Source: Epiperipatus broadwayi
Taxonomy: Eukaryota > Onychophora > Udeonychophora > Euonychophora > Peripatidae
Direction of reading: 5' to 3'
NCBI GenBank assembly: GCA_028023455.1
Contig: JAQFVV010006197.1
Location: 20,517,254-20,581,253, forward strand
DNA: 64,000 bases
Position numbers and translations under genes: made by a program. The notes beneath the pieces were generated by a model. The model saw nothing but the letters and a program-made list of their open reading frames with translations, did no database searches and was not told the DNA's origin. Position 1 is the first letter of the stretch, and the number at the start of each line of letters is the position of its first letter. Of this stretch, positions 45,025 to 58,565 are shown one piece after another.

Positions 45025-47795
45025 ATTCTTGTTTTATTTTATTATCTTGCTTCCATATCATTTTAAACAGATTTTAAAATATTTTCAAGTTACAATCCAT
45101 CTTACAAGCTTTAACATATTTAACTATTTCTTTATATTTTATTCTCCTCTATTTTCAAGTCAAATATTTTACCAGGCTCACAACTATTGTAAAATTAATA
45201 TTAAATATAATTACAATGGAACAGTATCATATGTTATACTTAGTGAATGCATAGATTTTGTGAAAAATTAATGTTAATATTCAGAAAATAAGTTAAGTAG
45301 GTTTTGAAAAATTATAAAAAGTGAAAGGAAAATAGTTTGTATTTAAATATAGGATTTGGAGAAGACATCAGAAATAGTATTTCTAAGTTTAAAGTGTGAA
45401 AAAAAGTATCATAGGAGAGAATATTGAAAAAAATATTAAGTGAAAAATAAACTAGGTTATATTTAAAAAAATTATGGAATATAAAAATATAAAGATAAAA
45501 GTAATAAAAAGTTGATTGACAACAAAGGAAGATAGACAATAAGTTTAAGTATTTCTATCAATTTGAGTTTTATCAACAAAAGTCTTAAATTTACCAAAAA
45601 CGATTATGAAGAGACAGATAACCATGAAACCTTTGTACAATATTAATAATAATAATAAAGATGATGATAATAGCAACAATAATATTTTAATACAATAAGT
45701 AGAGTGAGGAACACCAGCACTGATTTTTATATCAAAACTCTCTGTGGTTCCTAGGGTTTGAATATCACATGACTTTCAACGTGACTAATAATTTGATTAT
45801 TTATTCTCTTTTTTTAAAAATAATTATTTTATTAATTATTATTATAATTATTTTAATTTTTTTCTTATTTCAAATAAAAAAATTTAAATTAACCCAATTT
45901 GCTTTTGAGCAGAAAGTTTTAACCCATTCAAAAACATGATTCTCCATAATTAGAAAAGTTTGATGCTTGGTTACTCAACACAATATTTTTATGATAGTGT
46001 TTCTGGTCAACAATTATAGTTACATCATACTTCAAGGAATATCTAAAAGTTTGTTTCAACATGTCTCCATTGAATGTTTGAGTTTTCACATAAAAGATAA
46101 ATTCATTGTCTTCTAGATCTTTTTTTTTAATTTTAGAAAATAATAATAATAAAAAAAAATTCAAAATTAGAATAAACTGAATAAAATAATTCACACATAA
46201 AAGTCTAAGATGCAATGTTTAACTCTTAGTAACAGATTGCAAAACTAAAAAAAAAAATGGAAGAAAAAAAATACAGAAAGATAACATATCTCCTTATTAA
46301 ACTGCAATTTCTAAGACAAAAACAAATCATGATAAAATATGGAATAAAACTAGGCCAAATGATATATAAGAAAATTTTAGAAAAAAAATGATAAGAGCTT
46401 AAGAAAAACTTTATTCTTAAACAAATTTTTATTTTTTGTTTTACTAGTTATGAATCAGTTAATAATAAAAGAAATATAATATAAAAAGATCAAGCCATAT
46501 TAATGTAAAGAAGTTAATGTTGGATGATAGTAGGTTAAGAGAGGAAAAATTCTTATCTGCAGCCTACAGCTAATTAGAGGTAATAAATATAAAAGAAAAA
46601 CAATATGCTTTTTTCTTTTTTAAAAAAGAAATAATGATAGTAATTAATTCACTTCATTTTAGATTTTTAATTGATCTATTAACTGATTAACAATTTGACA
46701 TTTTTTTCATTTACCTGGTGAAAGTTTTTGAAAATACTCACCTTCACAATTGTATAAATTTTTATTTTATACTAAAACTCAATAAGTTAGACTTTATTTC
46801 TTTTTAATTTAATTTTATAAACAAATAATATAAAAAATATTTGACATGTTTAAATATTTAAAAACTGATTTGTAAATCAAATGCATCATACACATTGTCA
46901 ACTAAGTGTAAACACAGATAATGACATAATAGATGCTGCCATTTTTTCATCATATTATGGTCCACTTTTATTTCTAAAAATAAAAGATAAATGAATAAAT
47001 TGGAAATTTACATATGTATTTCTTTTTGTTTTAAATAATAATCTAAATTAGTGTGTAAAAATAATCAAAAATATTTTATAAACAAGCTAAAAAATTATAT
47101 TTCATTTATATCTAAATCTTTGCATGAAAACTTGAACAGAATGAAGTAATTGCCTATAAGGCATTTTCTTCTGTGTCAAACATGTGGTATCCATAAGATC
47201 TAAGCTGATTGTCCATAACAAACTAATTACTTCAGATCTTTTTTTAAAAATAAAATGTCAGTAAAAGAATTATGGAAAGATTGTATTATAAAAAAACACA
47301 TATTATTATCACTTATAGCATTTTAAAACCACTATACAATAACAATCTTTAGAAATAAATAAGATACATTTTATAGTAACTGGGAATGCAGGTAGATTAA
47401 TATTACCACATGAACTAATAAAAGAGTACACCACCAAAAATTTAGGGATCAAAATTTAACTTGTCAATGTGATATTCAAGTTTATTCTACATATTAAACT
47501 AAATATGAATTTTAAATTATTTAATGCTCTAAGATTAAAAAAAATTTTTTTTCAATAACTTTTATGACTTCTTTAAAGCAACTATTACTAATTAAAGTTT
47601 TATCTTTTTTTACACTTTAATAACAGTGAAGTTTATGCTAGGTTTTTATTAATTTTTATATAAAGAGAGTTAAAATGTATTAAAAAATTAGTAATTAAAA
47701 TTTATTTTTAGTCTTGATTTATTAATTTAGAAAAAAGTGAAAATCTTGATTATTAGGGGAGTTAGAAAATTATTTTTTGTGTCTCAAAATGTTAG
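45025..47795. other. AT-rich DNA without recognised genes
   Basis: Includes short AAT/GAT microsatellites at 45640-45690. The frames here (for example 45029-45271, 45928-46215 reverse) are hydrophobic or Lys-rich and match nothing recognisable. Confidence 0.5.
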
Positions 47796-47798
47796 ATT

Positions 47799-48098
47799 AA
47801 ACACCACATACACACCATTTCTTATGCTTGATTATAACTGTTATTAAAACAGACAAAACTCTATATACAGTAGTGCCACTCAGTGCAATCCAGAGTAATC
47901 AATGGATGCCAGAAAGCTTGTGCATAAAATCCTCATCTAGTGCCATCACTGACAAAGGCCACAAGGCAGAAACTAGTCTGGGGATATTGGATGAGCAGGC
48001 ACTAGATGGGGATTTTGTGCACAAGCCTTCTGGCATCCATTGATTACTCTGGCTTGCAATGAGTGGCATTATGTATGGAGAGTTTTGCCTGTTTTAAT
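47799..48098 (-). repeat. FB1 short palindromic copy
   Basis: It has the tail on the left (ACACCATTTCTTATGCTTG, about 47812-47830), the left arm from 47844 (TAAAACAGACAAAACTC, TAATCAATGGATGCCAGAA) and the right arm ending at 48097 (TATGGAGAGTTTTGCCTGTT). The central part with the AGATCT palindrome is absent, giving a ~250-bp compact hairpin. A 71-codon frame at 47828-48043 lies wholly within the repeat. Confidence 0.85.
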
Positions 48099-48099
48099 G

Positions 48100-49915
48100 C
48101 TAGATTAATGAAAAAACAAAACAAAACAAAAAGGAAACAAACACTCATATCAAACATGTTTATTAATTTATTTATTGGAATTTTTATATAATTTTACTTT
48201 TAAAATGTGTGCATTAATTTATTTTAGATAAAATAGAAAAAAAAGCTTCTATACTAAAACTTCCTATGACAAAATTATAAGGTCCACTACTTATCAAATT
48301 TTGAAATACCACTTTATAATTTCGTCTAGATTTAGAAAAATGCTGATTTATTAATGACCTATTATTTTAAACAATTAATATTGGTCATTTATTAAATAAA
48401 ATGTATTTACATTTTTAATATTAATTTTACTTTTATTACAATACTAAAACCTTACCTGTTGAATATGCAGCAAAATGGTTCACAGTGTTTAAGTAGTTCA
48501 TTTAATACAAAGACATCTCAAACCGTCCTACACATAGCAATAAGACATTACTCACTATATGTACCAACTCCCAGATGGTAAAAAAAATTTTGTGTAAATT
48601 TTCATCTTTATTTTATATATAAATAAAATTTGTGACAGATATTGAATGGCTAACTAGATTGGCTGTGGGAAGTTAACTGGAAGAAAAAATAAAAGCATGT
48701 TCAGAGCCTGGTTAAAAAAAATAGTTAGCCCAGATCATGACCATAGAAACAGGTATAAACGATACTTTTAATAATTTAATAATTTTATTAAAATATAAAA
48801 TAATCATCAACATTATATTTATATTTAATCAGATATAATTTGAATAAAAATTTCAAAAAATAATAAGGAAATAAGTCAATAGATGGCAGCAAAAGTATCA
48901 AAAAATTTAATTAACTAAGGATAAAAAATAATGAAGAAATATCTCAATAGATGTCATCAAAAGCGCTAAAAGAGTTAAAAACTTTATTAAAAAAATAAGC
49001 TAACAGATGTATTTTTAGGAATAAAAAACTGAGGTGTGAGAAATTATTAAAGCAAACAACAAAAACAATAATTTGAATGATAAATTAATTGTTAACATAA
49101 TCATAAATTAAAAAACAAAAGTAAAAACAAGAGGAAAAAATACTTTTTAAAATAAAAATACAATTTTTTATTTTCAAATCGTTGATTAATTCAGTCCGCA
49201 TTAACCATCTTTAGTAAATAATACACACACACATATATATAATCTCAAAAAATATTTGTATTTCACAATATTTTTCGTTATCTTTTTGGCACTTTTCTTT
49301 TTATTTATCACCTCATTTTTTATATTCAAGTAAAGGAGACATCTTCTTGTTATGTCTTTGGTCAGGGATTCAAATCCGGATCAGATAATATTGAAACTAT
49401 TTTGTGATTCCAAATAACCTTAGGAGTTTTTTTTACATAGCTAATCTCTAGATAGTCAAATGGTTGTTTAATTATTCTGTTAGAATATATAACATGGATG
49501 GAAAATCCAAAACGTCATTAATTTAAGTTTGCAATCATGATGAATATAGATTATCCACTAATTTCAATAAAAGGGGTAAGGGTGAGATTTCTTTATCTTG
49601 GAATAGGCTATTTAATGACTTTTAAAAATGAATTTATGAGTGAAATAGAGTTTCTGTTTCAATTTTTTATTACTAAAAACAAAATTGCACAAATATTAAT
49701 TTTATTACTAGCAATCTACTCATACTGGATAAATCCTATAGCTGTCTATGTTTATTAAAAATAAGTTCTGCCTAAGGTTTGATTTCAGTTTGGGGTTTCA
49801 GGAGCAGTCTTATAATGTATCTTTGGCATCCAGATCTGTCCAGTATTTTTGACATTGAAAGATTTTTTATTTAGAAAAATTTATAAGTATTAAAAGTATT
49901 TTAAGAAAATATTAA
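48100..49915. other. AT-rich DNA, isolated B-box-like site
   Basis: Near 49365, GTCAGGGATTCAAATCCGGA resembles a T-arm/B box of a tRNA-derived SINE, but no A box is seen. The 73-codon frame at 49537-49758 is unremarkable. Confidence 0.45.

Positions 49916-49916
<1 letters not shown>

Positions 49917-50009
<93 letters not shown>
49917..50009. repeat. (AAT)n microsatellite, ~31 units
   Basis: A pure trinucleotide run. It ends 36 bp before the palindrome at 50046; the palindrome is followed by another short (AAT)n (50296-50314). The palindrome probably inserted in or next to this microsatellite. Confidence 0.95.
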
Positions 50010-50045
50010 TTAAAGATTTTAAGACTTCTCATTCGATAATTTAAT

Positions 50046-50298
50046 ATACAAAATTAACAAAGCGTATGACACACTTGAATGAGAAGCTATAAAGATACAC
50101 AGAAATTATTACACGCTAAGCGCTTTCGAGGCCTTTTGCCTCATATTCATAGTGGTACTGTGAACTCCTCATTCTGCAGCTCACTGTACCACTATGAATA
50201 TGAGGCAAAAGGCTTCAAAAGCGCTTAGCATGTAATAATTTCTGTGTATCTTTATAGCTTCTCATTCAAGTGTGTCATACGCTTTGTTAATTTTGTAT
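50046..50298. repeat. FB4 palindrome, 113-bp arms
   Basis: Arms 50046-50158 and 50186-50298 are inverted copies with only a few mismatches, around a 27-nt loop, making this the best conserved hairpin of the window. Each arm contains (minus sense on the left) TATGAGGCAAAAGGCCTCGA followed by AAGCGCTTAG, an ATGA-hairpin-GAAAGCGCT motif; the right arm has AAAA in place of GAAA. Low divergence implies recent formation or ongoing gene conversion. Confidence 0.9.
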
Positions 50299-50319
50299 AA
50301 TAATAATAATAATAAAGAA

Positions 50320-53300
50320 AATGGTACTTTGCATATTGTTAGACTCTGATTTACAAGGGTCAAACTTTTTGTACTCATCACTTTGATACCAATCACTTCA
50401 GATAAGTACATTAATGATTATAATTAATCATTTATTAAACTAGAGATTATCCCTAGCCCAAAATATAAATTATAAATCGCAGTTGTAGATTAATATATTT
50501 GTTTTTGCAAACAGTGATATAATTCTTTTCTATATTATAGATTACTATTATCAATTCATTGAGATCAATAATTTTGTTACTATCCTTATGCAAAAATACA
50601 ATTCTAAAATTTATATTATAAAAGTTATAATACTTCTTCCAAAACATAAGCTTGGGGTTAAGACCTGTAGAGATCCCTACTATCGCATTTGCACATTCTT
50701 GAGGTTACAGTCTTAGTAAATATTAATACTGATAATTTAAAAAATATGTTTTGGATCTTTCAGGAATAGTACTGAACAGTATGAGATCAAATCTTGGTAA
50801 AAAATTAGAGTAATCCTTTCCCAAACTTTTTATATCTACTGTATTTAAAAATATGTATTTGAAATTTTAGACATTTTTAAATCTATAAAAAAAAAAGATT
50901 AAAAAAACAACAACAGAGAAATTATTAACAACATTATAAAAAAAATTTCTAATTAAAAAAGAATACAATAGTGATACTAGTATCTGAGAAAGAGAAAAAA
51001 GAAGATATTAGCTTTTATTAGTTCTATGTGAGATATTTATTATGATCATTACAATAATATACTGAGAATATTAGGCTCAAACTAAATGAAAGAACAAATT
51101 TATACAAATATTAAAAAAGATTATAAACTAGTCCTACACAAATGAGATTATGAAAAGATATTTAATTTTATGTTTGGGTTTTATGAAAGTTTAGAAGAAG
51201 ATAAGTCACATGCTTTTCTGCTGCAATGAAGTTTTGAAACATCACAGCATAGACAAAAATATTATTAAAGCTTAAAAACTATTTATCAAAATCAATAATG
51301 ATTATTAGATTACATTAAGGTACTAAAAAATTTAATGTTGATAAGCATATACTGAAATATGATTCTATCTTTCCAAAGCTTTTTACAATAGTTGTATGAG
51401 AAGATATTTATGACTTAAAATAGAAAGCAATATAAATAAAAGTAAATGTTACAATATCATGAAAATAAAAACAAAACATTAGAAGAAAAATACTATAAAA
51501 GATGTTCAATGAAGTTTCAAAAAGAAAAAAATCAAGAGAAATAGTAATGAATTAGAAAATATATTGAAAGTAATTGAATAGTCCATTGGTCAAGATATTT
51601 AAGAACCAGAAGATATGAGATGATTAAATTCAGATAGCAATGCAACTAACAAAGAGAATACAGAACTTATGGTTCAGTTATTCACAAAAAGCTTGAACAC
51701 CAGAAGTAACTGGGCCAAAACCATGGTTACAAAGCCTTGAGCTTCAAACTCCATCAGTCTCCTGTTGAACTAAACTTCACATGACAATAGAATTAATAAA
51801 TTATAGAATTAAACTTGCATCAAATGCTTTTGGTGGAAATAATATTAAAAAGTAACATGTCTATTTGAGTGAAATGTAAAGTTTTTAGTAAAAGAATTTT
51901 AATAGTAAATGTGTTTAAAAACATACAGAAAATGCAGAACAGTCATAATAATATTCAAAAATTTATAATGAGATTAATAAAAAGATTTAAAGAAAAGTTG
52001 TGTGAGAGAACAGTTGTAAATAACATTATTGAAAGAGTGAAGAGACAAAAAAACTTGAAACTGATTATAAATGACATTAAAAACTTAAACTTGATTATAA
52101 GTCTCTGTAAGAGAGCACTTATAAAATAGATGGATGAGAAAAACCAGTTTTTGAGAAACAAAAACTATAGTTGGAAAACTTGATTAAACTCATAAAAATC
52201 TTCAGCCTGGATGATTGTGATATAAGTAAATATAAAATGCATTTATAAAGAAACAATGTAAATGAGAGCTATCGTTCTCTGGTTTGCACCTGTTGTAGTA
52301 TATGCATCAGCTATTACATAGTGCTTGCAGAAAACCTTCTGCATCAATCTGCCAAAGGACATCACCATGTGAAATCATGGCATCACATAGCACATTTTTT
52401 TTATAAAGTGCATTTTGCATATTTGATGATTTTTATAGTGACTGAAAAGTTCAAACAAAGTGAAATTCTGTTTTCCTTTACAAAAAAAAAATGGCACAGA
52501 AAATAATTGCAATGCTTGAAACAAATTATAAGCAAGTGGCTGTTGTAAAACCATAAGTTTATGAATGATATAATTGAAATGTTGAATTCATCACATCCCT
52601 AAAAAGTGTGGTAACTGAAGTCCAAAGTCAAAACAATGCTGATTTTTTTTATGCAAATAGCTTTTTTTTTCACGTTTAGTTTGTAATAAGTCATCCATTT
52701 TATCTGCAGATTTTGACACATTTACATGATGTGGTAAAACATAAATGTCTCATTTTGTGGCAAAGGGAAAAATATGTTTCACCCTTAGAAAGTGTCATTT
52801 CTTTAAGCTTGAGTGTGAAGCACTTTTGAATTAACTTTAGCATGATTCAGCTTATTTATCAGCTATTTTTACTTGATCTCCATACAATTTTTAATCCCTC
52901 AAGTGAAAAAATGTCTATTTTTTTTGCAGACTTAGAAGAGGTGAAAAAAATGGCCACAGGCATTAAAAGATATCACTTTGCAAGTGTTTTTGGGTTTCTT
53001 TGTAATATTGAAAAACATGTTTAGACTGGCGTATCACATCAAATGGAAAGTAATTTGAAAACGATTAAATTTATTAACACAAAAATAAATAAATAATTTT
53101 TATTCTAAAATTCCAATTACCTCTGGGTACCCCATCATATAAAAGTTCAACAATATAATATAACCATATAATGAGATTAACCCTATAAAATTAAGCTATC
53201 CCCCCAACCAGTGCTGAAGGACTATTATGGCTATGTGTTTATAATCACTTTTTGAAATTCATCTGATAAATATAGATTATTCGAAATCTTTACCCTCCAT

Positions 53301-53565
53301 CTGATTAATATTTTAATAAAAACACTTCTATAGAAATGAATTGTGATGATGAAAAAATTTGGATAATTTGTAATGTAACTCTGATCAATCAAGATAGTAA
53401 TAAAATGTTATTTCTTGCCTATTGTACCTCATTTCTTAGATTATTTGAAATATTTATATATATATAAATTTTATAATATGGGGAAATATCTATTAAATTT
53501 TCATATGATAAATATCACAGATGTTAGTTGAAAGTAATTATTGAAAATAACAAACTATAAATGTT
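50320..53565. other. AT-rich DNA without recognised genes
   Basis: No recognisable families. The 86-codon frame at 51869-52129 is Lys/Asn-rich; the frames at 52321-52506 and 52842-53024 show no motif. I do not call genes here. Confidence 0.5.
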
Positions 53566-53591
53566 TTCTGCATTCAAAAGTATACAATTTT

Positions 53592-53680
53592 TTTTTCACG
53601 TGTCATAGCATCAGCCAGGAAGCAAACCCACTAACCCGGTACAACTGCTTGCAAGGCAGCTGTGCTGACTACTCGACCAC
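53592..53680 (-). mobile_element. tRNA-derived SINE (SINE1, copy 2)
   Basis: In minus orientation: GTGGTCGAGTAGTCAGCACA (box A side), CTGCCTTGCAAGCAGTTGT, GGGTTAGTGGGTTTGCTTCC (box B side), GCTGATGCTATGACACGTGA, then an A run. It matches the copy at 2441-2543. The flanks GCATTCAAAAGT (53570-53581) and ACTTTTGAATGC (53681-53692) form a perfect 12-nt inverted repeat. Confidence 0.8.
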
Positions 53681-53699
53681 ACTTTTGAATGCAATTTTT

Positions 53700-54980
53700 T
53701 AATATTATGTAGACACTGAAGTGCTAAGTATTTATTTATAGTGTAAAGAAAAAAGTTACTAACTCTTTTAATTACTGTCTATTATCATCTGACAATGATA
53801 TTTATCATATAAAAATTCAACAGATATTTCTGCATATTTTATATATTCAAGCAAATCCACCTATTAAAAAAAATCAATTTTTATATACGTATGCTGTAAT
53901 GGTATGTAATAATATGTATATTGAATCACTATATAATTAATAGGGTGTTTACTAAGGTAATAAAAATCATTATCTCAAACATAAGCAAAAATAAACATCA
54001 ATAAATAGAAAATGAGCAAAGATTCAGCATAATCAACATATAAATGATGAATATAACATCACCAATATTGATCTTCAAGAAATGCCAAACTTGGGACATA
54101 ATATGTAGAAGCAATTGTCAAACTTCTGTATACACATATTTAAGTGTATAAACTTGTATAATATTAAACATAAAAATATGCTGGGGTCATGATATCATTC
54201 CTGAACATCATTATGCTCTGGATCATCATACACGAGGATACTGGTCTTTAACAAGTTAATTATCAAATCTATAAACTAATATGAACTTTAAAGACAATCT
54301 TTACTTTTGCACCATCCAAATAATTATGCAAAGATCATTTTTGTTGTCCACAAATATACACTCACACCTATATATTGTAAAAACTGTTATACTTGACCTA
54401 GTTTGGGATCACAAGGACTCTAGAAACTGTGACTCAAAACAAGAGAAAATATAAAAACATATATTTGTTCTATTGCTAACTAACTTCACCAGAAGAGCCT
54501 ACAAATCCCTTAAAGTACAACTCTATGCTAAAATCAGCCATACACATAATTCATGCAAGAAATTTGAAATTATTTAATAAAGCAAAAAAAATAAAAAAAA
54601 TTAGAAAATAATAATGCTATAATAATTTTGTGCAATACATAGTATTATTCTTTTCTATTTCTTCTTAATTAACTTTTAGCAAATTTATTCTCCAATAATA
54701 ATAAAATGTTAAAAAAGTTTTCACAATAAAGAAAAAAAAACTTAAAGCTTCCTCCTCTTTATTGTTGAATATGGGGATGGCACCTGTATCAGTTTAGCCT
54801 AGTAAAAATTCTTTTCAACAAAACCACTAAAAGTATTCAATTTTTTAAATTTCAATTCCTATAAAATATCATTTATCAATGTAAATGTGTATACATTGAA
54901 ATACTTCATTGTACCATAATTTTTTGGTTAGTCATACTTTTATATTTGCATAGTGGAGTATTTCATCTTGTAAATTCTTG
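53700..54980. other. AT-rich DNA without recognised genes
   Basis: No coding, RNA or repeat signal recognised. Confidence 0.55.
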
Positions 54981-54989
54981 CAAGTCATA

Positions 54990-57900
54990 ATTAATCTCTT
55001 GGCTCTGTTTTTTTTATAGTTTTTTCAATAATTATTATCATCCATTTAGTTTTTTCTTTTTTTTTCTTTCTATAATTCCAAATCTCCAATTAAATTTTTT
55101 ATTTTATTTCATTTATTTAGCTTATCTTTTTTTCTTTAGGTAGCTTCAGATTTTCAGTTTAATTATTGTACTCTTTTTCACATTAGCATAAGTTGAGACA
55201 GACACGATTTGAGATAAATCTATACATAAAGCTGACGCTAATTGAAATTTTTTGTTAATGATATTTTTTGCCTACATAAAATTGATTATATAATTTGATT
55301 AAAAATGTCAACTTTTATCAAGACCTTAGCACATAATTCAAATAAACTCATACAAATGGAACTAGCTTTGTACTTCCAAGATATGCTTCCAATGATCTGA
55401 TCATATATTTCTTTATTTTTAGAAACAAAGTCTGATATCAATCTCTCATCTAATCACTCGACTATCTTAGAAATGATTGCATTAAAACTTGACCATTTCA
55501 TTTTTTTTTCAAAAAATATATTTTTTAAATAAAAGAAAATATTTTTACATTGTTTGTAAAACACAATTTCTTTAGAGATAAAGGTCTCAACCTTTATTTT
55601 TAATTAGTTGATAAACACCCTTCATTTCTTTAGAGATAAAGACCCTAATTCTTTTTTGTTTTTTAATTAATGATTTTAATTTCTTCCTATTTTTTTTTGT
55701 TTTTCAAAAAAATAAGTAAATGAAACCATGCAAAGAATAAAAATAATACCTATCATTTTTTTTATTTTCCTTTTAAAAAAATAATATTTACATTATTATT
55801 AAAATGACTTATATTTGTTATATGATCATTTCGTAAATGTACATCTTTTATTAATTTTAATCTAGCTAAATTTTTATTTACAGCTAGATTATTCTGTAGA
55901 TAACATAAAAAATAACTCCTTCTGTTTTCTTTCCCTCCTCCACTAAAATGGAAAAAAGTGGTTAATTGACATAAGAAGAATATCTCATCTTGATTATTTT
56001 CCCATTCTTTTCCTTTACATTTTGAGATAAAATATAGATCTATTAATAATATCAATATTTGTTTCTGGATAATGTCTTTCCTTATAACTCTTGTAAATAT
56101 TTTTCTGTGTATAATTAATTGAAGAATGTTCTTCAACCTGCCTGATCATGATTAGTAATTCACAATGACAGTCCTCCAAAGTATTTTGATTTTTCCATAC
56201 TACTATTTCTCTTCTTTCTATGCTTCCTCTCACAGACTTTTTATTTCAGACTGTTGTTAGCTATGCTATTTATACTGGCTATACCTATTATTCTCTGATG
56301 CACTTCCTTTTGGAAAACAAAATCCTTATCCATATCTCAAGAATTCAGCAATTTTTCTACCAGCTTAATAGTTCTGTCTTCACACATAACATGGTACATT
56401 ATTTCTAATAATTCTTATTATTTTGCAAGCTGTCAAAGGTTCCAACTAAAATATTTACCATTGAGGAAACTGCATATTTTTTTCCTGTACATACTGTGTA
56501 TCTCTCTTTTGGTATTAGATATTGTATAACTTTATGATGATTTTCAGTGTTCATTCAACAAGACATCTTGATATTCTTGGAATTTTTTTAGTTTGTATGA
56601 CAATGATTTCCACCAATAATTTGCTGATACTTATAGATGAGTGCAGATTAGTGTCACCTTATGGGTCTTTTCTATTTTATTTAATGAACAATAGTTTTCT
56701 AAATAATCAAGGTATTCTATAAGATTTCCCCCTGTATTATCTTTAAATTACTTTATCTTAAGAAAATAACAGACATTTCCTTGTTATGAGTTTTGTTTCT
56801 AGAACCTTGTTTCTTTTTATAATCTCACTTATTAACTTTGATTGGCACTGCTTTTAATTCTTCTTTAATTTTACCATTTTGTGACATCTCTTCATACAGT
56901 CATTTTACATACTTCTCTTGCTCATGTTGAATCTATCTTTAACTTTTATTGAGTTTTTTTATGCTCAATGTAAGTTAACATTTATCAACTTTTTATTCCA
57001 GAGCTCCTGCTTAATCTTAGATACCTGATTTTGTACTTGCCTTCAAATCTCCATTTCTTGGCTTCTTGTTTAATCTTTGATATCTTATCTTGCACTTGTC
57101 CTATACTTATTTTTCTACTCTATTGTCTTCTGAAGTTCTTACCATTCTTTTTTCTTTCGAAAATACTAATTATATATGCTCTTTACTATTTGATCTATTC
57201 TTTTAGCTTCTTTACATTTTACATTCTGATATATTTTTTTCTTTCTCTTTTCTGATCAATTTGCTCCATCTTCATCCCTATTTTGATTATCTTTTTTATT
57301 TTGTTTAGTTTATATTCTGGATAGCTTCATGAACCCTCTGATTCATTTTTGGCTGTCTATTTTTTTCTGATCATTTTCCTTTAGTCATCATCATATTTTG
57401 ATTATATTTTAGTTTTCTTAACACCATCTGAATTTATTCTGCTATCTTTTGGTTGTATTCTTTTTTTGTTGATTTCTTTCTTTTATTTTCCTTATAAGCC
57501 TTACTTTTCTTCATTGACTGATTTTTTAAATTTTATTTAGCACTTTCTTCTTATCTCTTTTAATTGACTTCTTTCCTTTTTTTTATAGCTTTCTTTAATT
57601 TTTGTTAGCAGCATTTCCTCTGATATTTTTGATTACCTTCTATTTGTCGATTGTTTTTTTTTATTTTCCTTGGAAGCATTTCTTCTTCTTGCTGATTGCT
57701 TTTTTCATTATTCTTAGCAACAATTTTTCTTTTTATTGATTATTTTATTTTTCTCAGCAGCATCTGCCACATTATCTGTCATAGTCATCTTTTCTATCCT
57801 GTAGGATCCTTCATTTGAGTATCTTTTTTTGATCACATTCTTTTTTTCTTTCACTTTTTCCCTTATTAGCATATTGGTTGGTATTCACTTCACCTTCCAT

Positions 57901-58075
57901 GCAACCTTTCCCTTTTATTCATTAGCACTGATATGTCTTTCTTTAAACCTTACTTTCTCAGTTCCTATCTTGACCTGTCTAATCTATTTTTTTGTTTTTA
58001 TTTTTTATTTCTATTCTTCTCATGCAAGTATAAACAATTTCCTCATTCATTTTTTTCATAAATATTCATAAACCA
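54990..58075 (-). other. Polypyrimidine-biased tract; minus strand Lys/Glu-rich
   Basis: The + strand is strongly T/C-rich for about 3 kb. The minus strand would encode Lys/Glu/Arg-rich peptides with stops, for example ISKIKQEAKKWRFEGKYK (about 57090-57020). Frames at 56233-56015 (YKERHYPETNIDIINRS) and 56136-55762 (124 codons) overlap. This could be a decayed retroelement ORF or simply strand-asymmetric low-complexity DNA. I cannot name a family. Confidence 0.35.
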
Positions 58076-58079
58076 ATAA

Positions 58080-58565
58080 AATATTACCTGGCCATTATTT
58101 GATTACTATGGACACATTGTTGTTATAGCACCATAACTTTTCACCAAGTTTCATAGAGATTGTAAAAAATTATGGTGTTATGGCAGCAATGTGGAAGCTG
58201 GGGTTATGCAGTGGAATCAGATGATATTTTACTGGTTTATACCAAGTTCTAGTTATAGAATAGTTGTGTCTGCATTTATTCAAAAACTAAGGACATCATA
58301 ATATATAGAAACTAAACTGGTTTCAGATCTATATGATTACTAAGATTAAAAAAAATTATATGATTTTAGTTAGAGTTGATATAACAGAGAATTAAATAAC
58401 AGGTGCTGAAACGATGATGTGTGAGATACTAAATGCCAGGTACACTTATTCAAAAGTCACATCTAATTGGTGAAAGCCATGAGTTTGAAACTAGTGTGAG
58501 ATATTTAGACAGCAGTGAATAGAGATTTAATAGGCACCATCATCTGACATTTACTAATACTTACT
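58080..58565. repeat. Possible diverged relative of FB1
   Basis: AACTGGTTTCAGATCTATAT (58315-58334) and GAAAGCCATGAGTTTGAAAC then TAGTGTGAGATATT (58472-58505) follow the same order as FB1 blocks (ACTGAGTTCAGACCTATATG; CCACAAGCCAGAAACTAGTC; GGGGATATT). Sequence identity is low and no inverted arm was found. Confidence 0.3.

Noticed and set aside
49917-50009. CRISPR or other regularly spaced array
   Set aside because: It is a pure AAT microsatellite with no spacers; no CRISPR-like structure occurs anywhere in the window.
56015-56233. LINE ORF1-like or gag-like protein
   Set aside because: The frame looks coding in places but carries no motif I can name; left as an unidentified skewed tract.
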